A DNA stretch of 64,000 nucleotides, from the NCBI RefSeq assembly GCF_029428875.1, contig NZ_JAJSOO010000001.1:6916501-6980500 (forward strand). Reading direction: 5' to 3'. Each line of letters starts with the position of its first letter. The first letter of the stretch is position 1. This document shows positions 8,309 to 17,417 of this stretch, one piece after another. This DNA comes from Streptomyces sp. JH34. Lineage in GTDB: Bacteria > Actinomycetota > Actinomycetes > Streptomycetales > Streptomycetaceae. The notes under the pieces were generated by a model, which made no database searches, was not told the DNA's origin, and was given only the letters and a program-made list of their open reading frames with translations. Both the position numbers and the translations under genes were made by a program.

Positions 8309-10558
8309 TCACAGCTCGTGGCCGAGCGCGGCACCGAGCCGCGTGACCAGGTCGTGGGCGGCGTCCGGGATCACCGTGCCGGGCGGGAACACCGCTGCGG
8401 CACCCGCCTCGTGCAGCGCGTCGACATCCGCCGGCGGGATCACTCCTCCCACCACGATCATGATGTCCTCCCGGCCCTCCGCGGCCAGTTCCTCGCGCAG
8501 CGCCGGCACGAGCGTGAGGTGACCGGCGGCCAGCGACGAGACGCCCACGATGTGCACGTCCGCCTCGACCGCCTGCCGGGCGACCTCGCCCGGCGTCTGG
8601 AAGAGCGGGCCGACGTCCACGTCGAAACCCAGGTCGGCGAAGGCCGTCGCGATCACCTTCTGGCCGCGGTCGTGTCCGTCCTGGCCCATCTTGGCGACGA
8701 GGATGCGCGGACGCCGCCCCTCCGCCTCCTCGAAGTCGTCGACGAGGGCGCGTGTGCGGTCCACGGACGGGGACTCTCCTGCCTCTTTGCGGTACACCCC
8801 GGAGATCGTACGGATCTGGCCCGCGTGCCGGCCGTAGACCTTCTCCAGCGCGTCCGAGATCTCCCCGACGGTGGCCATCGCCCGGGCGGCGTCGACCGCC
8901 AGCGCCAGGAGGTTGCCCTCGAGACCCGGCCCGGGGTCCCGCTCCGCCGCCGTGGTCAGCGCGGCCAGCGCGTCCTGGCAGGCCGTCTCGTCGCGCTCCT
9001 CGCGCAGCCGGCGCAGCTTCTCGATCTGCTGGGCGCGTACCGAGGTGTTGTCGACCTTGAGGACGTCGATCTTCTCGTCGGTCTCCACCCGGTACTTGTT
9101 CACCCCGATGACAGGCTGACGTCCGGCGTCGATCCGCGCCTGCGTACGGGCCGCGGCCTCCTCGATCCGGAGCTTCGGGATGCCCGCGTCGATGGCCTTG
9201 GCCATCCCGCCGGCCGCCTCGACCTCCTCGATGTGCTGCCAGGCCCGCCGCGCCAGGTCGTGCGTCAGCCGCTCGACGTACGCGCTGCCGCCCCACGGGT
9301 CGATGACCCGGCAGGTGCCGGACTCCTGCTGGAGCAGCAGCTGGGTGTTGCGGGCGATCCGCGCCGAGAAGTCCGTCGGGAGGGCGAGCGCCTCGTCGAG
9401 TGCGTTGGTGTGCAGCGACTGGGTGTGCCCCTGGGTCGCCGCCATCGCCTCGACACAGGTGCGCGTCACGTTGTTGAACACGTCCTGCGCCGTCAACGAC
9501 CAGCCGGACGTCTGCGAATGGGTACGCAGCGAGAGGGACTTGGAGTTCTTCGGGCCGAACTCCTTGACCATCTTCGCCCACAGCAGCCGCGCCGCCCGGA
9601 GCTTCGCGATCTCCATGAAGAAGTTCATGCCGATCGCCCAGAAGAACGAGAGGCGCGGGGCGAACGCGTCCACGTCCAGGCCCGCGGCCTGCCCGGCCCG
9701 CAGGTACTCCACGCCGTCGGCCAGGGTGTAGGCGAGCTCCAGGTCGGCCGTCGCGCCGGCCTCCTGGATGTGGTAGCCGGAGATCGAGATCGAGTTGTAC
9801 CGCGGCATCTTCTGCGAGGTGAACGCGAAGATGTCGGAGATGATCCGCATCGAGGGGCCGGGCGGATAGATGTAGGTGTTGCGGACCATGAACTCCTTGA
9901 GGATGTCGTTCTGGATGGTCCCGGCGAGCTTCTCGGGGGCGACGCCCTGTTCCTCGGCGGCGACGATGTACAGCGCGAGGACGGGCAGCACCGCGCCGTT
10001 CATCGTCATCGACACCGACATCCGGTCCAGCGGGATGCCGTCGAAGAGCTGGCGCATGTCGTAGATCGAGTCGATCGCCACACCCGCCATGCCGACGTCA
10101 CCCGTCACCCGGGGGTGGTCGCTGTCGTAGCCGCGGTGGGTGGGCAGGTCGAACGCGATGGACAGGCCCTTCTGCCCGGCCGCGAGGTTGCGCCGGTAGA
10201 AGGCGTTCGACTCCTCGGCCGTGGAGAACCCGGCGTACTGACGGATCGTCCAGGGCTGGTTGACGTACATCGTCGGGTACGGACCGCGCAGGTACGGTGC
10301 GATGCCGGGGTACGTCCCGAGGAAGTCGAGCCCTTCCAGGTCCTTGCCGGTGTACAGCGGCTTGACCTCGATGCCCTCCGGGGTCTCCCAGAGCAGCTCG
10401 TCCTCGGACCGGCCGGCCGACTCCTTGACCGCGGTGCGCCATTGCTCCTCGGACGCCCCGGCGGGAGCGCCTCCTGTCAAGGACACGTCGGAGAAGTCCG
10501 GCACCACGGAGGCCGGCACCACGGGCACGTCGGTCCCGGTCGTCTCGGGGGTCTGCAT
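8309..10558 (-). CDS. mutB: Methylmalonyl-CoA mutase large (alpha) subunit
   Basis: 749 aa from the ATG at 10558, whose A lies in the mutA stop (ATGA overlap). The frame is open far upstream opposite mutA, but that part is not coding. The enzyme uses adenosylcobalamin to interconvert methylmalonyl-CoA and succinyl-CoA, linking odd-chain and branched acids, and polyketide extender supply, to the TCA cycle. The catalytic barrel contains YPTMYVNQPWTIRQYAGFST and AIGMNFFMEIAKLRAAR. The C-terminal domain carries the cobalamin motif GQDGHDRG, whose His is the lower cobalt ligand, followed by GFDVDVGPLFQTP. It forms the B12-binding partner of mutA and is complete. Confidence 0.96.
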   Translation of the reverse strand: MQTPETTGTDVPVVPASVVPDFSDVSLTGGAPAGASEEQWRTAVKESAGRSEDELLWETPEGIEVKPLYTGKDLEGLDFLGTYPGIAPYLRGPYPTMYVNQPWTIRQYAGFSTAEESNAFYRRNLAAGQKGLSIAFDLPTHRGYDSDHPRVTGDVGMAGVAIDSIYDMRQLFDGIPLDRMSVSMTMNGAVLPVLALYIVAAEEQGVAPEKLAGTIQNDILKEFMVRNTYIYPPGPSMRIISDIFAFTSQKMPRYNSISISGYHIQEAGATADLELAYTLADGVEYLRAGQAAGLDVDAFAPRLSFFWAIGMNFFMEIAKLRAARLLWAKMVKEFGPKNSKSLSLRTHSQTSGWSLTAQDVFNNVTRTCVEAMAATQGHTQSLHTNALDEALALPTDFSARIARNTQLLLQQESGTCRVIDPWGGSAYVERLTHDLARRAWQHIEEVEAAGGMAKAIDAGIPKLRIEEAAARTQARIDAGRQPVIGVNKYRVETDEKIDVLKVDNTSVRAQQIEKLRRLREERDETACQDALAALTTAAERDPGPGLEGNLLALAVDAARAMATVGEISDALEKVYGRHAGQIRTISGVYRKEAGESPSVDRTRALVDDFEEAEGRRPRILVAKMGQDGHDRGQKVIATAFADLGFDVDVGPLFQTPGEVARQAVEADVHIVGVSSLAAGHLTLVPALREELAAEGREDIMIVVGGVIPPADVDALHEAGAAAVFPPGTVIPDAAHDLVTRLGAALGHEL

Positions 10559-12414
10559 CACGCCACTCCCATGCGGTCGAGTTCGGAGGAGAGGACGGCG
10601 ACCACGTCGCAGCCGGCGAAGACGTGGACGTCGGCGCCCGCGTACTCGGCGGGGCGTCCTGCCAGGAAGACCTGCTCGGCGCCGGCCGCCCTCAGGGCCG
10701 TGGCGACGTCCTCGGCCTGTTCGCCGTAGAGGGCCTCGGTCGAGCACAGGCAGGCGATGCCGGCGCCGCTGGCGGCGAAGGCCGCGGCGGCGGTCGAGGC
10801 GTCCACGGAAACCGGGTCGTGGACCGGCTCGATGCCGCCCGACAGGAACAGATTCGCGGCGAAGGAGGCGCGAGCGGTGTGTACCGACGCCGGCCCCAGA
10901 GCGGCCAGGAACACCTTCGGACGGCTTCCCGTCGCCGCGAGATGCGCGTCCGACCTCGCCCGCAGCGCCTCGAACGCCTCGTCGCGCCGGACCTTCGGCA
11001 GCCCGCCGGACGCGGGTCCGGCGGGTGCGGCCACGCGCTCCACTGGCCGCTCCTGAAGCGCCGGGAACTCGCTGACCCCGGTGACCGGTTCCTTCCGTCG
11101 CGCCAGGTCCTTGCTCCGGGCCCCCCAGGTGGCGGCGAGCCGCTCCCGGACCATGCCCGACCGGAGCGCGGAGGCCTGACCGCCCGCCCGCTCGACCTCC
11201 TGGAAGAACGCCCACGCGGAGGCGGCGAGTTCGTCGGTCAGCCGCTCGACGTACCAGGACCCGCCCGCGGGGTCCGTCACCCGGGCCAGATGGGACTCCT
11301 CGATGAGGATCGTCGAGGTGTTGCGGGCGATCCGCCGGGCGAACGCGTCCGGCAGACCCAGCACGTGGTCGAACGGCAGTACGGTGACCGACTCGGCTCC
11401 GCCGACACCCGCGCCCAGACACGCCAGGGTCGTCCGCAGCATGTTCACCCACGGGTCACGGCGCGTCATCATCACCGACGACGTCACGGCGTGCTGCCGC
11501 TGCGCGCCGGCGTCCGGCGCCCCGCACACCTCGGCGACACGGGCCCACAGCCGCCGGGCCGCGCGCAGCTTGGCGATCGTCAGGAACTGGTCGGCCGTCG
11601 CCGCGTACCGGAACTCCAGCTGTGCGCAGGCCTCCTCGACGGAGAGCCCCGCCGCCGTCAGCTCCCGCAGATAGGCGACCCCGGTGGCCAGCGACAGCGC
11701 GAGCTCCTCGGCGGCCGAGCCGCCCGCCTCGTGGTACGGCAGCGCGTCCACGGCCAGGGCGCGCAGCCCGGGGTACTCGCGGGAGCACAGGAGCGCCCAG
11801 TGGACAGCGGTGCCCAGGTCCGGCCCCGCCCCCGTACGGGCGGCCTGCCCGAGCGGATCCACCCCCAGGCTGCCGCGCGCGGCCTCCTTCGCGAGCCCCC
11901 TGGCCTCGTACAGGCCGAGCAACTCCCGTACGGCGGGGCCGGGATCGGCACCCGCGTCGAGCACGAGCGGAGCCAGGTCGAGATGGACACCCTCCAGCGC
12001 CCGGGCGAGGCCGGAGACCGGAACGCCACCGGGCCCGCCCACGGCCAGCCAGAGCGATGTGACGCCGTTCTCCAGGTCGCCGAGCAGAGCCTCGTTCAGG
12101 CGTACGGGATCGGCCAGTTCGTGGCGCTGGCGCACGTCCCAGCCGTCCGTGGTGTTCCCCGTGGCCCTGCTGCCCCGGGTGAAGGGGGCGAAGCCGGGCA
12201 GACCGGGGTCGGGTGACGCGTCGGCGGAGGTGTACAGAGGGCGGACCGTGAGTCCGTCCCCGAGCGAGGTGGACAGTGCTTCCTCGGCTGCCGCGCCCGC
12301 GACGTCCTTGCCCGACCTGCGCAGTACGCCTTCGACGAGGCTCTGCCACTGATCGTGGGAAGGGTCGGTGAACTCGGCGGCCGGAGAAAACCCGTCAGCA
12401 GGCAGGACCGTCAT
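10558..12414 (-). CDS. mutA: Methylmalonyl-CoA mutase small (beta) subunit
   Basis: 618 aa, first gene of the mutA-mutB-meaB operon. It resembles the large subunit throughout, but the C-terminal domain has LGPASVHTARASFAAN where the large subunit has the DxHxxG cobalamin motif. It therefore cannot supply the cobalt ligand, as expected of the structural subunit of actinobacterial heterodimeric mutases. No Shine-Dalgarno sequence precedes the ATG at 12414. A TAGCAT hexamer ends eight bases upstream, so the mRNA may start at the A of the start codon. No cobalamin riboswitch fits into the 167-bp gap upstream. Confidence 0.94.
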   Translation of the reverse strand: MTVLPADGFSPAAEFTDPSHDQWQSLVEGVLRRSGKDVAGAAAEEALSTSLGDGLTVRPLYTSADASPDPGLPGFAPFTRGSRATGNTTDGWDVRQRHELADPVRLNEALLGDLENGVTSLWLAVGGPGGVPVSGLARALEGVHLDLAPLVLDAGADPGPAVRELLGLYEARGLAKEAARGSLGVDPLGQAARTGAGPDLGTAVHWALLCSREYPGLRALAVDALPYHEAGGSAAEELALSLATGVAYLRELTAAGLSVEEACAQLEFRYAATADQFLTIAKLRAARRLWARVAEVCGAPDAGAQRQHAVTSSVMMTRRDPWVNMLRTTLACLGAGVGGAESVTVLPFDHVLGLPDAFARRIARNTSTILIEESHLARVTDPAGGSWYVERLTDELAASAWAFFQEVERAGGQASALRSGMVRERLAATWGARSKDLARRKEPVTGVSEFPALQERPVERVAAPAGPASGGLPKVRRDEAFEALRARSDAHLAATGSRPKVFLAALGPASVHTARASFAANLFLSGGIEPVHDPVSVDASTAAAAFAASGAGIACLCSTEALYGEQAEDVATALRAAGAEQVFLAGRPAEYAGADVHVFAGCDVVAVLSSELDRMGVA

Positions 12415-12421
12415 GCTGGAG

Positions 12422-12427
12422 ATGCTA
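12422..12427 (-). promoter_or_regulatory. Candidate -10 box of a leaderless mutA promoter
   Basis: Read on the minus strand, TAGCAT (fits TAnnnT) is followed by seven bases and then the mutA ATG. That is the spacing of leaderless transcripts in actinobacteria. No purine-rich ribosome binding site is present between them. I see no clear -35 element. Confidence 0.4.
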
Positions 12428-12540
12428 GGTCAGCACTCTGAAGCGCAGCAGGGCAACTGACTGTGACCTTGCACTCTCCGAAATGTGCCTGATCTCCCGG
12501 CTGGGTGGCCTTGTCCTCGGGCCATGACCGGGGAGGCGAA

Positions 12541-12572
12541 GCCCGGCGCCCCGTGGAGGGCGGGCGCCGGGC
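12541..12572 (-). terminator. Hairpin terminator of the UvrA-like gene
   Basis: Perfect 11-bp stem (12541-12551 with 12562-12572) with a 10-base loop, 9 bp after the stop of the UvrA-like gene on the minus strand and upstream of mutA. Confidence 0.65.
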
Positions 12573-12581
12573 AGCCTCCGG

Positions 12582-14966
12582 TCAGGCGCCGACGTAGGCC
12601 GCGAGGTGCTCGCCGGTGAGCGTGGAACGGCCGGCGACGAGGTCGGCAGGCGTGCCCTCGAAGACGATCCGGCCCCCGTCGTGACCGGCCCCGGGCCCGA
12701 GGTCGATGATCCAGTCGGCGTGTGCCATGACCGCCTGATGGTGCTCGACGACGACGACCGTCTTGCCGGAGTCGACGAGTCGGTCGAGCAGGCCGAGCAA
12801 CTGCCGGACATCTGCGAGGTGGAGACCGGCGGTCGGCTCGTCCAGGACGTAGACACCGCCCTTCTCCGCCATGTGGGTGGCCAGCTTCAGCCGCTGACGC
12901 TCGCCGCCGGACAGCGTGGTGAGCGGCTGGCCGAGGCTGAGATAGCCGAGCCCCACGTCGGAGAGCCGCCCGAGTACGCGGTGCGCGGCAGGGACACGCG
13001 CCTCCCCGGCGCCGAAGAACTCCTCGGCCTCGGTCACCGACATGCCGAGCACCTCGCTGATGTCGCGGCCGGCGAAGCGGTACTCCAGTACGGCGGGCTG
13101 GAACCTCCTGCCCTCGCACTCGTCGCAGGTCGACGCGACACCGGCCATCATCGCCAGATCGGAGTAGACGACGCCTGCCCCGTTGCAACCGGGGCACGCG
13201 CCCTCGGAGTTGGCGCTGAACAGGGCGGGCTTCACGTCGTTGGCCTTCGCGAACGCCTTGCGGATCGGGTCGAGCAGTCCCGTGTACGTCGCCGGGTTGC
13301 TGCGCCGCGAACCGCGGATCGCGCCCTGGTCGACCGACACGACGTTCTCGCCGGGAGGGATCGACCCGTGCACGAGCGAGCTCTTGCCGGAACCGGCAAC
13401 CCCTGTGACGACGGTCAGCACCCCGAGCGGCACGTCGACGTCCACGTCGCGCAGGTTGTGCGTGCCCGCGCCGCGGATCTCCAGCACGCCGGTGGGTTCG
13501 CGCACGGTCTCCTTGACGGCGGCCCGGTCGTCGAAGTGACGGCCCGTGACGGTGTCCCCGGCCCGCAGCCCCTCGACGGTGCCCTCGAAGCAGACGGTGC
13601 CGCCCTCCGTACCCGCGCCGGGGCCGAGGTCGACGACGTGGTCGGCGATCACGATCGTCTCCGGCTTGTGCTCCACGACCAGCACCGTGTTGCCCTTGTC
13701 GCGCAGCCGTAGCAGCAGACCGTTCATCCGCTGGATGTCATGGGGGTGCAGACCGATGGTCGGCTCGTCGAACACATAGGTGACGTCGGTGAGCGAGGAG
13801 CCGAGGTGCCGGATCATCTTGACGCGCTGCGCCTCGCCGCCCGAGAGGGTGCCCGACGGCCGGTCCAGCGAGAGGTAGCCGAGGCCGATCTCGACGAAGG
13901 AGTCGAGGGTCCTGCCCAGCGCGGTGAGCAGCGGCCCCACGGACGGCTCGTCCAGACCGCGGACCCAGGTGGCCAGATCGCTGATCTGCATCGCGCAGGC
14001 GTCGGCGATGCTGATCCGATCGATCTTCGAGGACCGGGCGCCCTCGCTGAGCCGGGTGCCCTCGCACTCGGGACAGGTGGTGAAGGCGACCGCCCGCTCC
14101 ACGAACGCCCGGATGTGCGGCTGCATCGCCTCCTTGTCCTTGGACAGGAAGGACTTCCGGATCTTGGGGATCAGCCCCTCGTAGGTGAGGTTGACACCGT
14201 TGACCTTCACCTTGACCGGCTCCCCGTACAGGAAGTCCTGGAGCTCCTTCGCGGTGTACCTGCTGATCGGCTTGTCCGGGTCGACGAAGCCCGACTGGGC
14301 GTAGACCTGTACGGTCCACTGGCTGTCCGACTTCCAGCCGGGGATGGTGAACGCGCCCTCGGCGAGGGACTTGGAGTCGTCGTAGAGCTGGGTGAGGTCG
14401 ATGTCGGACACCGCGCCCCGGCCCTCGCACCGCGGGCACATGCCGCCGGTGCGGTTGAAGGTCGCCTTCACGGCCTTCTTGTTGCCGCGCTCGACGGTGA
14501 TCGCGCCGCTCGCCCTGACCGATGGCACGTTGAACGCGTACGCGCCGGGCGGGCCGAGGTGCGGTTCGCCCAGACGGGAGAAGAGGATGCGCAGCATCGC
14601 GTTGGCGTCGGTGACGGTGCCGACCGTGGAGCGCGGGTCGGCACCCAGCCGCTGCTGGTCGACGATGATCGCCGTCGTCAGCCCCTCGAGCACGTCGACC
14701 TCGGGCCGTGCCGGCGTCGGCATGAAGCCTTGGACGAAGGCGCTGTAGGTCTCGTTGATCATCCGCTGCGACTCGGCGGCGATCGTGCTGAACACCAGCG
14801 AGCTCTTACCCGAGCCGGAGACCCCGGTGAACACGGTCAGCCGGCGTTTCGGGATCTCGACGCTGACGTCCTTGAGATTGTTCACGCGCGCGCCGTGCAC
14901 GCGGATCAGATCGTGGCTGTCGGAAACATGCGGCGCGGGTGCCCGCGTGTCCGTCCTCGTGGCCAT
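12582..14966 (-). CDS. Short UvrA-like double ABC ATPase (DrrC/UvrA2 type)
   Basis: 794 aa from the ATG at 14966; an arginine-rich open frame further upstream is not coding. Two ABC ATPase halves are visible. The first has Walker A GVSGSGKSSLVF, zinc-type pairs CPRCEGRG and CPECEGTR, and signature LSGGEAQRVKM. The second has GVAGSGKSSLVHGS, CPGCNGAG and CDECEGRRF, and signature LSGGERQRLKLA followed by VYVLDEPTAGLH. The genuine repair protein UvrA is about 950 aa, so this is the shorter paralog class. DrrC of the daunorubicin producer belongs to that class and protects DNA against intercalating drugs. A drug-tolerance role is therefore possible, but no antibiotic cluster is adjacent. It has its own terminator and is monocistronic. 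Confidence 0.85.
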   Translation of the reverse strand: MATRTDTRAPAPHVSDSHDLIRVHGARVNNLKDVSVEIPKRRLTVFTGVSGSGKSSLVFSTIAAESQRMINETYSAFVQGFMPTPARPEVDVLEGLTTAIIVDQQRLGADPRSTVGTVTDANAMLRILFSRLGEPHLGPPGAYAFNVPSVRASGAITVERGNKKAVKATFNRTGGMCPRCEGRGAVSDIDLTQLYDDSKSLAEGAFTIPGWKSDSQWTVQVYAQSGFVDPDKPISRYTAKELQDFLYGEPVKVKVNGVNLTYEGLIPKIRKSFLSKDKEAMQPHIRAFVERAVAFTTCPECEGTRLSEGARSSKIDRISIADACAMQISDLATWVRGLDEPSVGPLLTALGRTLDSFVEIGLGYLSLDRPSGTLSGGEAQRVKMIRHLGSSLTDVTYVFDEPTIGLHPHDIQRMNGLLLRLRDKGNTVLVVEHKPETIVIADHVVDLGPGAGTEGGTVCFEGTVEGLRAGDTVTGRHFDDRAAVKETVREPTGVLEIRGAGTHNLRDVDVDVPLGVLTVVTGVAGSGKSSLVHGSIPPGENVVSVDQGAIRGSRRSNPATYTGLLDPIRKAFAKANDVKPALFSANSEGACPGCNGAGVVYSDLAMMAGVASTCDECEGRRFQPAVLEYRFAGRDISEVLGMSVTEAEEFFGAGEARVPAAHRVLGRLSDVGLGYLSLGQPLTTLSGGERQRLKLATHMAEKGGVYVLDEPTAGLHLADVRQLLGLLDRLVDSGKTVVVVEHHQAVMAHADWIIDLGPGAGHDGGRIVFEGTPADLVAGRSTLTGEHLAAYVGA

Positions 14967-15381
14967 GCTCGTCGGTTCCCCATCCGTTACGCGGTGGCCG
15001 CCGGGCGGCCACCGTCGGCGTCGCCGGCGCGGTCGCGGCAACGGTCGCTGTCTATCAGAATCACGCTGTCGTCGGCGGCGGAATCATGCGCGAGGCCGGC
15101 TGACGCGCAGCACATTGCAGGAGGGGCCGTCGCGCAGCTCCGGGCCGAGGGCGTCCCGGTGGCAGGCCGGCGCCGTGTCCTGGACGCCGACGGCGACGAA
15201 CCGCCGCGAACGCTCGATCTCCATGCGGACGACGCTACGGGCGGCGGGGAGCTTCCGCTTCTTCATTCCTGACCGGTCGTGCGGCCGCAGCTTCGGTCTC
15301 TGTCAGCAATTTTCACAGTGCGTCACTGATTGCCCGAAGTTATGCTGCTGTCGATCCAGAACCGCAGGGGAAGGACGCATC
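14967..15381. other. Intergenic region upstream of the UvrA-like gene and the SHOCT gene
   Basis: 415 bp between two divergent genes. A 60-codon frame on the minus strand (15084-15266) and a plus-strand frame ending at 15272 overlap here. Neither has a good ribosome binding site or a family I recognise, so I do not call either. The last 100 bp before 15382 are less G+C-rich and probably hold the promoter of the SHOCT gene. Confidence 0.4.
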
Positions 15382-15876
15382 GTGCCCGTGGGACCCGTGG
15401 AGTACCTCGTCGTCACCTTTCCCGGCGGCCGCTTCGCCGACGCGATCGCGCCCGTGCTGGCCGACGCCGTCGCGTCCGAGGCGGTCCGCATCCTCGATCT
15501 CGCCTTCGCCCGCAGAGCCGCGGGCGGCGCCGTCGAGCGTGTCGAACGGGCCGAGATGGACCCGCAGGGACTCGTACCCTTCGATCCACCGGACGACCGC
15601 CCGGCCGGGCTGCCCCGGATCGCGGAGCTCGACGTGCTCGAGGGCCTGCCCGAGGCGCACTCTGCCGCGCTGATCGTGTGGGAGGACCTCTGGTCGGTAC
15701 CCCTCACCCGGGTGGTCGAGGAGGCGGGTGGCCGGCTCCTGGCACACGAGAGGGTCCCGGCGGACGGTGGGGACGACGTCATCACGCTGCTCGAGAGGCT
15801 CGCGGACCTGAAGCAGCGGGGTGTTCTCACCGACGAGGAGTTCTCGGCGCAGAAGACAAGGATTCTCGCCGACTGA
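15382..15876 (+). CDS. DUF6325-type protein with C-terminal SHOCT motif
   Basis: 164 aa from the GTG at 15382, with AAGGA seven bases before it. The N-terminal 110 residues (starting VEYLVVTFPGGRF) resemble the actinobacterial DUF6325 family. The last 30 residues (LADLKQRGVLTDEEFSAQKTRILAD) form a SHOCT motif, a short helical hairpin often found at the C-terminus of actinobacterial proteins and thought to mediate oligomerisation. No enzyme motif, signal peptide or membrane segment is present. Function unknown. It is followed 107 bp downstream by a phosphatase gene in the same direction, without overlap. Confidence 0.75.
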   Translation: MPVGPVEYLVVTFPGGRFADAIAPVLADAVASEAVRILDLAFARRAAGGAVERVERAEMDPQGLVPFDPPDDRPAGLPRIAELDVLEGLPEAHSAALIVWEDLWSVPLTRVVEEAGGRLLAHERVPADGGDDVITLLERLADLKQRGVLTDEEFSAQKTRILAD

Positions 15877-15983
15877 TCCACCCGCCGGCCGACGCCCCGT
15901 ACCTCACGCTCCCTTTGTCGATATCCGTACGCCGTGCGACGTTGATTCCGACCTGCAGTCTGTCGGGAAAGAGGCAGTTCATC

Positions 15984-16781
15984 GTGCAGACCGCCCGGGC
16001 CGTCCCCGCCTCGACCATTGTCAATCTGCGCGATCTGGGTGGCATCGCCCTGGGGCGCCACCGCCGCCTGCGCCAGGGAATCCTCCTGCGCTCGGGCCAG
16101 CTGAGCGAATTCGACGCCGAACACGACATGGCGGTGACCGCCCTCGGTATCCGTACCGTCGTCGATCTGCGCACCGCCGACGAGCGCCGGTGGGCGCCGG
16201 ACCGGCTCCCGACGGGCGCGAGGCTCTTCGTCGCCGACGTGCTCGGCGACAATCCGGGGATCACGCCGGCCCGGCTCAAGGCGCTCCTCGGTGACCCGGT
16301 CGGAGCAGCCTCTCTGCTCGGCGGCGGGAGGGCGGAGGAGCTCTTCGCGCAGACGTACCGGGAGATGGTCCTCTCCCCGGGGGCCGCGGCCGCCTACCGG
16401 GCCCTTCTCGACACCGTTTCCGATCCTCGGGCGAGGCCGCTGCTCTTCCACTGCGCGACCGGCAAGGACCGGACCGGATGGGGCACCGCGCTGCTGCTCA
16501 TGATGGCGGGTGCGTCGCGTGAGGTCGTCAGAGCGGAGTTCCTCGCGGTGAACCGGGCGGTGCGCGCCGCCTTCGGGCCCGCGGTGCGGCGCTTCCTCGA
16601 CGAGGGCGGGGACCCGGACATCGCGTCCGCGGTCATCGAGGCCCGGCCCCGGTATCTCGAAGCGGCCCTCGACGCGATGGACGAACGCTGGGGCGGGCTC
16701 GACGGTTACCTCGGCAAGGCGCTGCGACTTCCCCCGGCGGTGGCCGAGCGGCTGCGCGCCGACCTGGCCGTCCCCGTCTGA
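15984..16781 (+). CDS. Tyrosine-protein phosphatase (Y_phosphatase3 / IphP-like)
   Basis: 265 aa from the GTG at 15984, preceded by AAAGAGG. Early residues NLRDLGGI and LRSGQLSEFD are typical of the bacterial dual-specificity/lipid phosphatase family. The catalytic P-loop is HCATGKDRTGWGTALLLM, with the nucleophilic Cys and the Arg of the CxxGKDRT signature intact. The family acts on phosphotyrosine or on phosphoinositide-like substrates. No signal peptide is seen, so it is probably cytoplasmic. The gene ends at a very strong hairpin. Substrate cannot be predicted. Confidence 0.88.
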   Translation: MQTARAVPASTIVNLRDLGGIALGRHRRLRQGILLRSGQLSEFDAEHDMAVTALGIRTVVDLRTADERRWAPDRLPTGARLFVADVLGDNPGITPARLKALLGDPVGAASLLGGGRAEELFAQTYREMVLSPGAAAAYRALLDTVSDPRARPLLFHCATGKDRTGWGTALLLMMAGASREVVRAEFLAVNRAVRAAFGPAVRRFLDEGGDPDIASAVIEARPRYLEAALDAMDERWGGLDGYLGKALRLPPAVAERLRADLAVPV

Positions 16782-16799
16782 CGGCCGGCCCTGGACGCG

Positions 16800-16841
16800 G
16801 CGGGCCCGGTACCACGTCCGAGGACGTGGTACCGGGCCCGC
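16800..16841. terminator. Bidirectional hairpin terminator
   Basis: Perfect 19-bp inverted repeat (16800-16818 and 16823-16841) with a 4-base loop, between the phosphatase gene and a convergent hypothetical gene. Confidence 0.85.
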
Positions 16842-16859
16842 GTGCTGTGGGGGCGACGC

Positions 16860-17417
16860 TCAGATCTTGAGCAGATGTTCGCTGAGGTCGCGGTAGTGCT
16901 GAAGCGCCACGCGGAGTTCCTCCGTCTGGGCTTCGGTGTCCTGTTCCTGCCAGCTCGCGCGCAGGACGCGCTTGCGCTCGGCCAGGGCCTCGGTCAGGCC
17001 CGCGACGATCTGGTCGAACGTGCTCTCCGCCTCCTCGACGGCCCGGCGGGGGCTCTCGACGAAGTCGGTCACCGCGTGCTGCATCCGCTGCGACAGCCTG
17101 TCCTGGTCGCCGCGTGGGACCAGGGGCCGGTCGGTGCCGGTCGCCTCCTGGTGGCCTGCCCGCTCCGTGTGCGCGCCGGCGGGGGGTGTTCGCGGGGCGG
17201 GCGGAACGCCGTGGCCGCCGAGCTTCTGATCCAGGCCCTTTCTGTCCACCGGTGCGTGGGGGGCCGTCGTTTCCGCGGTCCTGCCCTGTGCGGTTCCGGG
17301 GTCCCGCTCGGGCGTGCTCACCGACGGGTCCCGCTCATGCGTGCTCACCGCGGGGTCGCCCCGCCGGGGCTCGGTGCCGAGTACGGGATTCGTCATGCGC
17401 TCGGTGTGGTCGGTCAT
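16860..17417 (-). CDS. Hypothetical protein with FxxSPRxAVxEA domain (soluble paralog)
   Basis: 185 aa, ATG at 17417 overlapping the stop of the upstream gene (ATGA). The first 110 residues are polar, with short imperfect repeats such as STHERDP/STPERDP. The last 75 residues form a helical domain containing FVESPRRAVEEAESTFDQI and ending with EELRVALQHYRDLSEHLL. The same two blocks occur in the upstream gene (FIDSPRDAVVEADALLAQL and EEMRRALSESRALFDVLL), so the pair arose by duplication. No signal peptide or membrane segment. I do not recognise the family. Coupled translation suggests the two proteins work together. Confidence 0.75.
   Translation of the reverse strand: MTDHTERMTNPVLGTEPRRGDPAVSTHERDPSVSTPERDPGTAQGRTAETTAPHAPVDRKGLDQKLGGHGVPPAPRTPPAGAHTERAGHQEATGTDRPLVPRGDQDRLSQRMQHAVTDFVESPRRAVEEAESTFDQIVAGLTEALAERKRVLRASWQEQDTEAQTEELRVALQHYRDLSEHLLKI

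Noticed and set aside
10559..11452. In-frame 5' extension of mutB into the mutA region
   Set aside because: The extension is antisense-quality sequence. The known N-terminus of the mutase starts at the ATGA overlap at 10558.
12415..12581. Cobalamin riboswitch upstream of mutA
   Set aside because: The gap is 167 bp and mostly occupied by the terminator of the preceding gene; no B12-box-like element seen.
15084..15266. 60-codon minus-strand frame, and a plus-strand frame over the same bases
   Set aside because: No usable ribosome binding site, no recognised family, and the two frames exclude each other.
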